Source: Phytomonas francai
Lineage: Eukaryota > Euglenozoa > Kinetoplastea > Trypanosomatida > Trypanosomatidae
DNA length: 64,000 nt
Assembly: GCA_001766655.1 (NCBI GenBank)
Contig: MJCC01000012.1
Location: 312,913-376,912, forward strand
Reading direction: 5' to 3'
A program made the translations under genes and the position numbers. This document shows positions 1-10,679 of this stretch, one piece after another (the first letter of the stretch is position 1; every line of letters starts with the position of its first letter). The notes beneath the pieces are model-generated. The model made no database searches, had not been told where the DNA came from, and saw only the letters and a list, made by a program, of their open reading frames with translations.

Positions 1-2
1 AA

Positions 3-206
3 GAGATGCAACGCAAGGAGCTCATCGATTGCGATGCCAGAATTATCAAGGCTGTGATCTCAAAACCATCGCGTGCACTCACCGTAGATGCGTTCAAGTG
101 TAAAAAGCTGGTAAAGGATACTATTTCCATTCTTAAGAATCGCTATAACGTCGAGCCAGTGGTGGTGGAGCGATCGGAGCTGGAAGATGGTATTGAAGCC
201 GAGTAA
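3..206 (+). CDS. C-terminal fragment of an unidentified protein
   Basis: The frame is open from the first complete codon and the ATG at 6 need not be the real start, so this is the 3' end of a gene that begins before the window. About 67 residues are visible, Lys-, Val- and Glu-rich, predicted helical, ending in Gly-Ile-Glu-Ala-Glu. I do not recognise it. The spacing of hydrophobic residues (LIDCDARIIKAVI, then KLVKDTISILKNRY) faintly recalls the winged-helix end of cullins, but the usual cullin C-terminal tail is absent and I would not name it so. It has the same orientation as all later genes. Confidence 0.55.
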   Translation, partial: EMQRKELIDCDARIIKAVISKPSRALTVDAFKCKKLVKDTISILKNRYNVEPVVVERSELEDGIEAE

Positions 207-959
207 TGCCGTACACATATATGTAGATCTGCATGTTTATATTTATTAATATCAACGAAAATGTAAAAAGGATTTGATTTACGTGGTTGAGTCTTCTCCC
301 ACTTAAGTAAGGAACCCTGTTTCTGTGAATTATAGAATGGGGTTCTTGTTTAGTTTGTACCTGCGTGTAACACGTGTATGTGTATATATCCCATGATTTG
401 CGTGTTTTTCTTTAATTGGGTGAGTTGATCAACCCCAATGTAACAATCTGCGGGTGTAAGAAACGTGATGTGTAAAGGTTCATTTGATAGTTCATTTTAT
501 TTTAGCATGTGTCTTCCCTCACTAAATGCATAATGAGGGATAAAACCTAAATCTAAAACAAAGGAGAAAGAGAGTAGTGGCATCCAGTACTAACGGAAAG
601 GATGTCTTCAGCATTATGTATTTTATTTTGGAGTGTTACCAAGTAACACTCCCATTTTACTTATAATTTCTTCGCTCTAATATCAAACTCCAACTCCATT
701 GCGCATCTGGTCTTCTGGCCACAGCCTTTTGGTTCTGACTCATCGACCTCGCGCAGGGTATGTAACCTATCTTTTCTTCAAAGCATCGATGGCAGTATTT
801 CTCTTTGAGTATTTGCAACTTATTTTTAAAAATATATATGAAAATAACTGTTTTTTGTAAGACACTAAATACTTTTCTATTTCTATTATTACTCTTTGAT
901 AAACTTTTCTAAGCTAGTTTCTGTATCGAGATATTATTTCCATTATAAAATCTGTTTAA
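207..959. other. AT-rich intergenic region with a perfect hairpin
   Basis: No convincing gene. It should hold the 3' UTR of the first gene and the 5' UTR and splice acceptor of the next. The notable element is a perfect 10-bp inverted repeat with a 3-nt loop at 630-652, listed separately. The last 130 bases before 960 are mostly A and T with pyrimidine stretches, compatible with a trans-splicing signal. Confidence 0.7.
630..652. repeat. Perfect 10-bp stem hairpin
   Basis: The sequence GGAGTGTTAC (630-639), CAA (640-642), GTAACACTCC (643-652) is an exact inverted repeat with a three-base loop. It lies midway between two genes and follows a T-rich stretch. It could fold in RNA as a 3' UTR or processing element. 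Function unknown. Confidence 0.75.
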
Positions 960-3900
960 ATGTCCATGTCAACTCCAAAAGACACAAATCTCGCATTTTT
1001 AAATTCTATTCCCAGGCTGGAAACTAACCTACGTAGAATGCGATTTCCACGAAGGCAAAAATTCGATGGGCATTCACCTGCCTTAACTTCTATCTCAGTC
1101 CTCGATAGTGCGCATAAAGAACCCCCCCGTCCCCCACCCATCGGTTTGATCCTTATGAGTATGATTAGTGAAACTTACCAAACACTGACAGATCAATTCA
1201 TGGGCTTTTCTTTTAACGGCATACCACTACTGCAGCATACTGATGAATCTTTTGTCACTGGTGACAGGAATATCAATGAAGACTTCCTCAAGAAGAATGC
1301 CTTGCACATTAGGCGGACGCTGAAAAGGATGTATAAAGAACTATATCTACTCGAGCATATCTCTATTAATGGCCCTCTCACGACTGATACACCTCACCTT
1401 CGCACATATCCCTTTGCAGAAGGGGTGCGTAATCGCGGCACCGATCCCATTCCGTTACTAAGGGCAGACACCAACGATTCTTCAGTAAATACCCCTCTAC
1501 CCAATTTGAGGAGCTCTTTGTCAGCTTTGCAAGGTTGTTCCCCGTCGAATTCTAATTCACCATCGAGCAAGACTAATTCCACGAGCCTCCCCGATATTAT
1601 ACCCCAGATAAACTTGTCTCACAAAAGCGATTCTGAATATCAACATGGTAGTAGGCTTTTATTCCATAACACGCCTTTTCATCTCAAGAAATTGAAATTA
1701 AAACTGAATCACACACACCCTGATAATATTGTCATGGGTAATCATAAGAACCTGAACTCAGTTGAAGATTCTTTTCGTGCATTCCCCACAAGAGTAGATG
1801 TGCGAAGAGAGCTGTATAGTCCAAATAACATCTTTTCTCTCAAAGCCATCGGTCCCATCCCACCTTTCCCAATAGTCTCCAAACTAAAAGCGGGAACTTA
1901 CACTCTTACACTAGACGAAATGGAATGGTGTGACTTAAAATTCCCCTTGAAGGAATTAAAGGTCACCATCATCCACTACCGAATGGTGTATGAAAAAAAA
2001 GAGTACGTTCTGAAGCCTTTTGGTAGTCAAACATTTCATAATGATCCTCCCGTGATGAGCTCAGGAGGTCGTAATGGCTTGTACTTATTCCATATACCAC
2101 CTCTAAGTTTTCAACTTTTGAGTGATCATCAACTGGCGGTCTTCGCGCTGTTGATACGATGCACTCGAGAACTGGTGTGTTGGACGCTACTTTCTGCGGT
2201 GGACTTGTGTTTGTGGGTAGAACCTCTACGTGGAATGCCCTGCAATATCAAGGAAGCCATGAAGTATGGAGGGAACATACTCGATGAGGCGGCGTTTCGT
2301 GGACGCATTCTATCAGCCAGCTCCTACAACGGTTCTCTAAGGAAAGATAGTAATATGATACACGAAAAGTCTCCTAAGCTAACCAGACGCGATGACGCCG
2401 ACGATTTAGATGTCAAAAATACAGAAAGCGGCAGCCTTCCCTCACGTATGTCTTCCAACTCTTCTGGAGGAGAAGAAAGCATGAGTGTAGAAAACGACAC
2501 CAATAGGTACGATGAAATTCTAAAATCAGTCAATCAGATCCCTAAGCCACCACCACTGATGTATGATTTGCTATTTACTTCGGATTATAAAGGCAAAAGC
2601 AATGAAAGCGAAAGCGATACAAGTGAAAGTAGCAAATCCAAATCAGATTCTCAAAGTTTCAACGATAGCAACACTGATGAAGAGGTAAAAATAGATACAT
2701 CAAAGGAACTGAGCAACTCGCGTAAAGAGAGCTTTTCCCCCGTAGTATCGAGAGATAAGGGCCCCCCGACCCGTCTGGCAAACGCATTCGCACACCCCTT
2801 GTCTTCCCAAATGGCAGAAGAGACTGCGACCAACAGGACAGGTCGACTAGCCTCATCGATACGATCTAGACCTTCTCTAGAAACGGACCCCTCATTGTCT
2901 ATGGGGACCTTCGAGGAAAACTCGGGGTCTACGCCCCGGCTGGGGGGCTCCAAGGGAAGCCGTCCCTGCCCGCACGCGAGGCTGCCTCCGGCAATCAACG
3001 GTGAGCGCCGCCTGGTGGTTCCGATGAACTACAAAAGGAACGACATTCCGACCTCTTGCGTTGACCTTAGTCCCTTTGACGTGCCCGCCTCAAATTATAA
3101 GAGCGTATGGAAGCTGCTAAAGGAAACCCAGCCCGTTGGCGGTGGGGAGCCGCAGCCGATACAAAGGAGCTCAAATGATACAATTAAACTAAGCATCTAC
3201 GGCGTGTTTGGCGCTCCGGTGAACTCGATATACACGCGGGTGCTGGTGTACGTGATGGACGCCATAGACCCCGAAAATGGGGCTCTTATGCATCCCCTCA
3301 GTGACGCGTATAGCTTTCTGCGCACGCCGGATCTGATCGCATACCAAACCCGCACCTCGAGCGCCCTTGAGCCCAAGTTTACCGCTGACCTGAGCTTGGT
3401 TGTTGGAAAGACCACTAGTGCGGTGGTTATCGTGGAGTACACCACCGAGGAGGAGAGAATCCCTATCGTGTTGGGGCATTGCTGCTTGCTTATCCGCGAG
3501 CCCATCAACGCCGGCAACTTCCTATCCCGCCTTCGAATGGGCGACCCGCGCCGCTCGATGGAGCGGAATCTAAACGACAAACGAACAAAGGAAGAAATCG
3601 TGGAGGAGGAGATCGAGAACGTGCAGGGCTACACGCAGCTTCAGATGGAGGCTACCATCGACTCCCAGGCGCTTCGCAACCTTCTGCTGGAGCCGCCCCT
3701 CACGCGGGCCGAGTGCGTCCCGATGGGGCTTTTAGCCTGGAGGCTGAACAGCGATAACGTGGAAGGGCCCTACGACCTGGCGCCCGAGCAAATACCGCCC
3801 TCCGAGCAAGAGATCTGCATTTTACGGTCGCGCCAGTGCTGTGAGCCGGTCGTCCCGGCGGAGCACGGTATCACGGACGAATTCGTGGAGAGGTGTTTTT

Positions 3901-4787
3901 CACACCGCCCCCAGCTGCTCAGGGATCGCATCAGCTACATCAGCCTGTTCAACCCGGATAGGGGGTTGTTTTTGAAAGTCGAGGATCTCTGTGGCCTTGA
4001 TACGGGAAAGGATGCCGTGTATGTTGTAGTTGTCAATTTGCTTGAGAAGTGTGAGGCTCGTGAATATTCCGATCATAATGAATGGGATCGACAAATATGG
4101 CGGCATTTGTATTATACAAGGCCTCGGAATTCGATGTTGAACGGCAACATCCTCTATTTTATTGATCCCCCGTTTATTCTGTCCGATATTGCCTACCATC
4201 CATATAGCATGGTCTTTTTTACGGTACTCAAAGTCATTCTCCCCGATACGTCAAAGTCTTTGGGTGATGCAAAGACGGAGGGCAAACAAGGCGGGCCGCA
4301 ATCGGGGAGCGCGCAAACACCAAATGTTGAGGAGATCGGCTGGACCACAAACAGACTCTTTTTAGATAGGCCTAGTATCATTCGACAAGGTCGATTTTCT
4401 CTGCCACTTTTAAATATGTCAATCTTGAAAAATGTCATAGACGGTATTAAAAAGGAAAGCTTCCAGAATATTTATCTGAGTTCTATTCAAGATCAAAAGA
4501 ACTCTTTTGTCTCGCCTAAAACGACGCTAACAGTCGCTCAAGGAGATCCTGCGTGTATAGTGCAAATTCTGAGCGACCTACCTGGGCGACCGCATATTCA
4601 TCAGCTTCTGATGCCCTTCAGCGTGCGAGATGACTTTCCAATAAATTCTAGAGATAGCTCGATTCGATGTTCTCCGAAAGATGGCTATGAATCAAACCTT
4701 CGAATGGACGATGAACAACTCATGGACAAAGTACATTATGAGGTGGATAAATATTTAAAACGTAAAGCAGAGAAGCAACCGGTTTGA
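960..4787 (+). CDS. Large hypothetical protein, possible C2-like regions
   Basis: Encodes 1275 residues from an ATG whose upstream is AT/pyrimidine-rich; a second ATG lies two codons on. I do not recognise the family. The first third contains low-complexity Ser/Asn-rich stretches; residues about 310-430 look like a beta-sandwich. After a Ser-rich acidic linker (about 490-590), residues about 735-860 and 1000-1100 alternate hydrophobic strands in a way that resembles C2 domains (for example IKLSIYGVFGAPV and VYVVVVNLLEK). Multi-C2-like proteins of this size occur at ciliary transition zones and membrane contact sites, but that is only an inference. No transmembrane helix is obvious. Codon composition is AT-rich at the ends and GC-richer between about 2.9 and 3.9 kb. 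Confidence 0.85.
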   Translation: MSMSTPKDTNLAFLNSIPRLETNLRRMRFPRRQKFDGHSPALTSISVLDSAHKEPPRPPPIGLILMSMISETYQTLTDQFMGFSFNGIPLLQHTDESFVTGDRNINEDFLKKNALHIRRTLKRMYKELYLLEHISINGPLTTDTPHLRTYPFAEGVRNRGTDPIPLLRADTNDSSVNTPLPNLRSSLSALQGCSPSNSNSPSSKTNSTSLPDIIPQINLSHKSDSEYQHGSRLLFHNTPFHLKKLKLKLNHTHPDNIVMGNHKNLNSVEDSFRAFPTRVDVRRELYSPNNIFSLKAIGPIPPFPIVSKLKAGTYTLTLDEMEWCDLKFPLKELKVTIIHYRMVYEKKEYVLKPFGSQTFHNDPPVMSSGGRNGLYLFHIPPLSFQLLSDHQLAVFALLIRCTRELVCWTLLSAVDLCLWVEPLRGMPCNIKEAMKYGGNILDEAAFRGRILSASSYNGSLRKDSNMIHEKSPKLTRRDDADDLDVKNTESGSLPSRMSSNSSGGEESMSVENDTNRYDEILKSVNQIPKPPPLMYDLLFTSDYKGKSNESESDTSESSKSKSDSQSFNDSNTDEEVKIDTSKELSNSRKESFSPVVSRDKGPPTRLANAFAHPLSSQMAEETATNRTGRLASSIRSRPSLETDPSLSMGTFEENSGSTPRLGGSKGSRPCPHARLPPAINGERRLVVPMNYKRNDIPTSCVDLSPFDVPASNYKSVWKLLKETQPVGGGEPQPIQRSSNDTIKLSIYGVFGAPVNSIYTRVLVYVMDAIDPENGALMHPLSDAYSFLRTPDLIAYQTRTSSALEPKFTADLSLVVGKTTSAVVIVEYTTEEERIPIVLGHCCLLIREPINAGNFLSRLRMGDPRRSMERNLNDKRTKEEIVEEEIENVQGYTQLQMEATIDSQALRNLLLEPPLTRAECVPMGLLAWRLNSDNVEGPYDLAPEQIPPSEQEICILRSRQCCEPVVPAEHGITDEFVERCFSHRPQLLRDRISYISLFNPDRGLFLKVEDLCGLDTGKDAVYVVVVNLLEKCEAREYSDHNEWDRQIWRHLYYTRPRNSMLNGNILYFIDPPFILSDIAYHPYSMVFFTVLKVILPDTSKSLGDAKTEGKQGGPQSGSAQTPNVEEIGWTTNRLFLDRPSIIRQGRFSLPLLNMSILKNVIDGIKKESFQNIYLSSIQDQKNSFVSPKTTLTVAQGDPACIVQILSDLPGRPHIHQLLMPFSVRDDFPINSRDSSIRCSPKDGYESNLRMDDEQLMDKVHYEVDKYLKRKAEKQPV

Positions 4788-5780
4788 GATAAACCCATAT
4801 AGTGTTGAATCTCCATGAAAAAAAAAAAGAAGGGGGGAGGGAAATATTTCATTTTTAAATGATAGTGGTAAGGAAATCTAGATTAGTAAATGTTTTTTTC
4901 TTCTTTTAATATGGTTCTATATCATGTTAGTTAATTTCCCATTTCTTGTGCATTCATTTGTTTTCCATTACCACCCCTATTAGCATACAAATATTCTTTG
5001 ATCTGATGTTTGATTTTTTCTTCAAAAAGTCTAACGGATAGATAAAAAATATATATAACTAATTCCCTTGAGAAAAAGGTGTAGAGTTGGAGACTTCGCG
5101 GTTAGTTTTGTTTCTCAGAAACACGGCTAATCTTTGCCTAAGAGGTCCCATATAGATTCTACACGTTTTTTTTTGTAGTTTTCTTGTCTATTCAATAAAA
5201 TTTGTTCCACTTATGTGTTGCAATATCATGGTTGGTTTCTACATATCCTGCTGCTGCAAATAGTGCGTTACCTTAGATGGTTAGAGTTGTTTTCGAATAA
5301 GTGAATCATTTAGACCATTTCTATGAATGCTTTCAGGTGATAATATATATATATATATAACTTCGTGTGTTATCGGTCTATTTTGATTTTCCCATATACA
5401 TTGAACGTTATATTTTGATTGCTGCACACCCTTATTATGGGTTCGTTTTTCACCCGATGACTTCTTCTGATCCATATGGATTCATCATCGGTTGCTGCAT
5501 CGAGTTTTTTTAAACTATTTGGAGTGCGACACAATATTTCATTATCAACCCTTTTAGAATAAAATATCAACAATAAATAGATAATGAGGCCCCTCTTTCC
5601 CATTATTAAGTGCTACTAAAAAAATTTCAGATGATGAAATCTATCTTTAAACAGGATTGAAATAGTAATTTATAGCTACCTAAAACCTTATAAGTACCTT
5701 GCAATTATGTATTCCACATAAGTAACACTAATATTTGGGTGTATGGATTTTGTTGTTGTTGACTGTTGTGGATAGTTATC

Positions 5781-5807
<27 letters not shown>
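5781..5807. repeat. (AT)n microsatellite
   Basis: Uninterrupted alternating A and T over 27 bases in the gene-poor region after the first large gene. Confidence 0.9.
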
Positions 5808-5812
<5 letters not shown>

Positions 5813-5961
5813 CACTTTTGTTCAATTAATACCCCATTATTCAAAAAAGTGAAAGATGTAATGAAGAATTATAATAGGTGACATATTTTTTTTTGTAGGT
5901 TTCGTTCCGTTTGACAGTGAAAAAACCTTTTTTTTTTTTGAATGAACAATGTAAAAACGAA

Positions 5962-5989
5962 TATATATGTATATATATATACATATATA
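5962..5989. repeat. 28-bp perfect AT palindrome
   Basis: Reads the same on both strands over 28 bases, built of TA steps with one GTA/TAC pair on each side. It could extrude a cruciform. Similar longer palindrome at 61814-61851. Confidence 0.85.
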
Positions 5990-7485
5990 GATCACGACCT
6001 TAAGAAATTTTATCTCTATTTTGCCTGTTGGGGCTAAAAAATGTGATTATCTATTGAATACACTGCTTACTTACGTGCATTTATTTTTAACATATATGCA
6101 TATTTAAACGACTACTACTATGTATTATGCACCACATTTCCCTCCCTGTTTTTATAATCCGCTACTTGTGTAGAACGAGTATATAAATGGATACACTCCT
6201 TGAAGAATTCTTCAATACACTTGGTACTGTGCTTACCTCCCATCCATGCTGTCCGTTATCACGCTGCAGTGTTAAAGAATATTTATGTTTGCATTGGGAT
6301 ATTTCGGCAATAGGACTAATGATTTCCTTGATGAGTAATGTAAATAGAAATTCATACCTGAGGTACTCCCTTTTGATGTGTAATAAAATTCGGAGTTATG
6401 CCAATAGCTAGTAAGATGCTTTGAATAGCGTTTCCTCGACAGCTATTTGAAGGAGAATGTGTATTTTTAAAAGCTTGTGTAATGCACTCTAAATCGAGCA
6501 TTTATCTAGTGATAGGAAAAAAGTGTCTTACAAACTCATATTATCACTACCTATTCCCCACTGGTCTCTCCCTTCTCCTCTCAAATTGTTTAAATCTGCT
6601 CAGGAGTGGAGTTAATTCACATAGTTTTTTATTTAATTTAGCGAAATAAAAGCTCACTCTTGTGAAAAGTCCATGGGAAAGGAAACTAAAATATTGAAAT
6701 CGCCAATATCCCATTTACTGCTGCAGCCATAAAGAGTGATAAGTAGAGCTCATCTCCAGTGAACACTTTCCCTTGAACCCCTCATCATGTATTTTAGATA
6801 GCCTCTATTTTTTGTTTGTTTGTTTATTTTAGGCTAACAAATTAATCCAAATCCTTCCTTTCCACATTGGTGCTTCTTTACGGTCACATACAGGATATCT
6901 ATATTCGCTCTAAAGATCTTTGTGCGTTTATCTTTATTTTAAATGCGAAAACTAATAACGCCTTTGGATAGGCTATGAATCCTGCCCACCTAGGTGATCT
7001 ACCCATGCCAGTCGCTAACAACTAGATGTCAGATCATGGATATTTTTAGCGATGCTGAAATTTATGAAAATGAATCTCAGATAATGACGATATGAACGCA
7101 AAGATGCGCGTATCTAAACAGCTTCCGATGCGTTTTTAGCGGTAATGAATTCCTTTCTTAAATGTTTCCCCGTGTATCTGGCTGTGTTATCGGAGGAACT
7201 GTGGATGGTGGCAGTGTAATAGCGTCATGAATTCCACCCTCCAATCAGAAGAATTACGCATGTATACAGTTCAAGAAGGTGTAGTCTTTACTTATTTTCC
7301 TTTTTTTTTTTTTTTTGAGGGGTATGACTGAGAGAATTTCGGTTTATCCCGCCTATGAATGTCGCTCGGAGTGTTTCTTGGATAAATAATCTCGCATAGA
7401 TATTCGATCGCGTCCTCATTCAATTCTGCCAGCGCTGTAAACAATATCTCTTTACATAATGTGAGAAACTGTGGGGAGGGAGGGA

Positions 7486-7506
7486 GGGGGGGGGGGGGGG
7501 GGGGGG
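7486..7506 (+). repeat. 21-base poly-G run
   Basis: Twenty-one consecutive G, preceded by G-rich triplets (GGGG A GGG A GGG A), giving a strong potential G-quadruplex on the + strand. Run length in an assembly may be inaccurate. Confidence 0.85.
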
Positions 7507-8322
7507 TATGAGACTTGTGATAGTATCTATTTATCAATCAAAAATGTTTCACCAACGAGTTTTTTTAAATACTAAGAAAGTGTAGGCTCTACCTATATCT
7601 TCACGCTACCCACATTCATTCTGATTTTATCGATAGTTTTCTGTACAATAAGCGAGAAAGGATTCGTGTAAAAGTATCATTGTATAAACCTTCAGCAAAG
7701 CCGAGGACGACTTATGCTTTTTAGTTGGTGTTTCTATTTAAATGAGTGGTACTAAACGCCCTTATCGGTGGCGCTCTGAAAACATCAAAAGGTAGGGGAG
7801 TCTGCCTTTATTATTATGACTACTACTCATTAATTGGCAATATAAAGTAAAAAAAGAATGAAATAGAAACAGTTTTACATTGCTTAGAGAATGAAAATGG
7901 GAGTGTGGTTGTAGGAAAGTAATGAAAAGCCTTTCAACGCCGTAACTCTGTGTATTCCGATTCGTTATGCAAGAGGTAAAGTTAGCCCCCGTTTGAAGGC
8001 AGAATGCTAGAAATTTTCCATCGGTTTTTTACAACGTTCGTAAAGGAACCTACTTAAAAGCTTCCCCCTCCCTATTCGCACAAGGTGCAAAACGGTTGTC
8101 AAAGGGCAACTGTCCTTTTCCTCCTGAAATTTTCTGTAGAATTAAAAAAAAAATGGTCTTTTAATACCTTTGATTTCGTGTTAGGCATAAAATAGTTAAA
8201 GCGGCGAAGCACTGAAAATAATAATCATTAGTTTTATTCATAATAGCAAACATTTAAAAAAACGGGCGAATATAGTCGAGCTAAAACTGAATATCAATAG
8301 GAGTCTTAGAAGCGGACGCACA

Positions 8323-10320
8323 ATGCATTCCTTTTCAGAGGAAACAACGACAATTTCAGCGCAGCGTGAGGTTGAGCTAATTTTGTTAAATTTCCTTAAA
8401 AAAAACAAAGATGTGTACGATATTTGGAAGCATCATCCAGACCACATGGCCTGCGAAGCAGAGGAAGATGAAGAAGATGCCGATGACGCCTCTGAATACA
8501 CGTCATCTGATGACAAGGACGCCATAAAGAAGAAATTTTTCCGTTCCGCGCATATTGGCTACGTAAAACGAGAACTTCAACATCTTCCGAGCGGGGTGCA
8601 GGGGCTATACTCTTCGCGGCCGTGGTTAGTTTACTGGTGTTTGCAAGCCGCCGACTTTCTCGGCATCACTGATGAGCTATACGCGCAGGTTCCCGCCGAC
8701 AGTATCGCCGATTTTTTATATGCTTGTCTAAAAGCGAACACCGAGGTGAACACACTTAGCTCGTATTCAATGGCGGTAAAAATAAACGAAGGAGAAGAAG
8801 CATATTCTGGTGAGTGTTCAAGCACGGATGACGAGAGGGCAGCCCATCCGCGTGATCCCGCGCCGCTGGTCGGCTTTTCTGGAGGCCCTTTATGTCAAAT
8901 TCAGCACCTTATTACCTCATACGCCGCCTGCTGTTCACTTTGCATTCTTGGCGACCCAAACTATCTTTTAAACCTCCCGAGGGCCGCTATTAAGCGCTGG
9001 TTAATCAGCCTGCGCAACGACGACGGCAGCTTCCGCGTGCACGAGAACGGGGAAAGCGATATTCGAGCCTCCTACTGCGCGGCCGTGATCACGACCCTGC
9101 TTCGCTTAGACGACCCCACGACGTGGGGTTCCGGATCTTCCCAAAAAGGCCTTTATGATGGCAAAAACGACCAAAGCGTGCGCGATTCCCGCGTTTTAAC
9201 CACACAAACTGCTCTTTTTATCGCTTCCTGTCAAACCCACGAGGGGGGGTTTTCCTGCGGAACCCTTGCAGGGGAGGCTCACGGGGCCTACACTCAATGC
9301 GGCTTAGCTGGGCTATTATTAATGAAGAAACCTCATCTCATCCAATCCACGCGTTTATGCCGTTGGTTGGCAAACCGGCAACTGAACTTTGAAGGCGGGT
9401 TTAACGGCCGTACGAACAAATTAGTAGACTCTTGCTATTCCCACTGGGTAGGAGCCTCCATTGCGCTTTTGAGCGCCACGGAAAGCTACGCGAGGCTTCT
9501 GAATCTTTCCCAACGCGAACTTAGTGAACATAGTGCTCTTCCGGTTCATTCTGTCCCGAGCATGGGTGAGAACCTCAACGAAAAAGACCATCAGCCCCCC
9601 CCTCCATGCCTACGCGCAAGAGAAATGCTTCTTTTAGACTACGTCCAGCTCGTGGATGTGAAAGGGATCAGCTGTAGTAGTGAAACGGCATGGGAGGCCT
9701 CGGAAAAGGAATATCAAAGGCAGCAAACGAGCTTGGACCAATTCCTCTCCGCCAACGACGACGCCCTGGATGAAGGAATTGCAAACCAATTATGGAAGAA
9801 AACGATCGCGTCGAACTTCAGAAGCGGCGCCAACAAAGCACCACCCCGCCAAAGCGTCGATTCCACCCAGGACGAAATCGAACCCGACAAGGGCGACTTT
9901 CTCTTTCACCAATGGAAGCTTCAGGAATATATTCTGCAATGCTGTCAAAGTGAAAGTGTGGGGGGGCTGATGGACAAGCCGGACTGCGCACACGACGCCT
10001 ACCACACCTGCTATGCCTTGGCCGGCCTGAGCATCGCGCAAAACCTGCAATACATCACCCACGCGAGGTCCACTTCACCCTACGTCCTGCGCGCATTCCA
10101 AAAAGGGTATATTCCGGGAAAGACGGCGTGTGGGAGAGGGGATAAAATGGCATCCGGTAGGACCCGAGAAGGAAGCTACGGGGTGGTGGTGGGGGATGCG
10201 GGGTCAACCTTCGCCGAGGCTAGCGTAAGCCTACTGCGTTCGAGCAATCCGATATTTAATATGCACCAAAGTCGCGTTTTAACCGCTCTCGGGGCATGGG
10301 GAATGAGGAGCTTTATTTAA
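8323..10320 (+). CDS. Protein farnesyltransferase beta subunit
   Basis: Catalytic beta subunit that, with an alpha subunit, transfers a farnesyl group to the Cys of C-terminal CaaX motifs in the cytosol. The 665 residues contain the family blocks in order: SRPWLVYW near residue 99, a GG-rich QxxHL block near 184, DDGSFRVHENGESDIRASYC near 240, EGGF/EAHGAYTQCG near 310-325, LVDSCYSHW at 367-375, and QEYILQCC followed by DAYHTCY at 558-564. The zinc ligands of the family are present as Asp369, Cys371 and His561. It is longer than mammalian FNTB because of an acidic insertion near residues 46-70, a linker near 160-180 and a roughly 130-residue insertion between about 390 and 525; enlarged subunits are known for trypanosomatid farnesyltransferases. 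The tight match of CCQSESVGGLMDKPD to the beta-subunit C-terminal block separates it from the geranylgeranyl enzymes. Confidence 0.95.
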   Translation: MHSFSEETTTISAQREVELILLNFLKKNKDVYDIWKHHPDHMACEAEEDEEDADDASEYTSSDDKDAIKKKFFRSAHIGYVKRELQHLPSGVQGLYSSRPWLVYWCLQAADFLGITDELYAQVPADSIADFLYACLKANTEVNTLSSYSMAVKINEGEEAYSGECSSTDDERAAHPRDPAPLVGFSGGPLCQIQHLITSYAACCSLCILGDPNYLLNLPRAAIKRWLISLRNDDGSFRVHENGESDIRASYCAAVITTLLRLDDPTTWGSGSSQKGLYDGKNDQSVRDSRVLTTQTALFIASCQTHEGGFSCGTLAGEAHGAYTQCGLAGLLLMKKPHLIQSTRLCRWLANRQLNFEGGFNGRTNKLVDSCYSHWVGASIALLSATESYARLLNLSQRELSEHSALPVHSVPSMGENLNEKDHQPPPPCLRAREMLLLDYVQLVDVKGISCSSETAWEASEKEYQRQQTSLDQFLSANDDALDEGIANQLWKKTIASNFRSGANKAPPRQSVDSTQDEIEPDKGDFLFHQWKLQEYILQCCQSESVGGLMDKPDCAHDAYHTCYALAGLSIAQNLQYITHARSTSPYVLRAFQKGYIPGKTACGRGDKMASGRTREGSYGVVVGDAGSTFAEASVSLLRSSNPIFNMHQSRVLTALGAWGMRSFI

Positions 10321-10679
10321 ATTTAAGATCGCGAGAGGACAGATAATATCGGAGATAAATGAACGGAAGTGCGTCACTGCTGTGAGTTGGATGTTCACCA
10401 TGCGCACATTTATGGCCTTCTCAAGTCACACCTTCTTAATTCTTTTTCCTCACGTAATGCGGGATATCGAAAAAAATTACTCATCACTTTGGTGTGGAAC
10501 CTTTTACCTAGTTAACCATTTGTCAATTGAGTGGCTCTCCCCACCACCACTACCACCAGCCCCTTTTTTTTTTTTTCAGCAACATCACTGCCTTGGATTT
10601 TCATATTATATTACATCATTCACTACAACGAAAATAAAAACAAAAGGGTTTAAGCATTATTCGATTTTGGTTAACACCT
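10321..10679. other. Intergenic region before COG7
   Basis: About 360 bases with no gene. Contains a T-run and CAG that make a good trans-splice acceptor (listed separately). Confidence 0.7.
10565..10579 (+). promoter_or_regulatory. Predicted trans-splice acceptor for COG7
   Basis: A 12-base T run (10565-10576) is directly followed by CAG, with the next ATG in frame at 10680, giving a leader of about 100 bases. This is the kinetoplastid polypyrimidine-AG pattern. Confidence 0.6.

Larger units (their letters stand above)
4788..8322. other. 3.5 kb gene-poor AT-rich region
   Basis: No protein gene I can defend. A 74-codon frame at 6187-6411 (+) has ordinary composition but no family resemblance, and shorter frames look random. 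The region carries (AT)n tracts near 5343-5359 and 5781-5807, a 28-bp perfect AT palindrome at 5962-5989, several poly-T tracts, and a 21-base G run at 7486-7506. It is much longer than most gaps in this window, so it may contain non-coding RNA or a lost gene, but I see no specific signal for either. Confidence 0.6.

Noticed and set aside
6187..6411. 74-codon + frame in the gene-poor region
   Set aside because: No domain, no splice signal nearby, and the length is within chance for this size of region.
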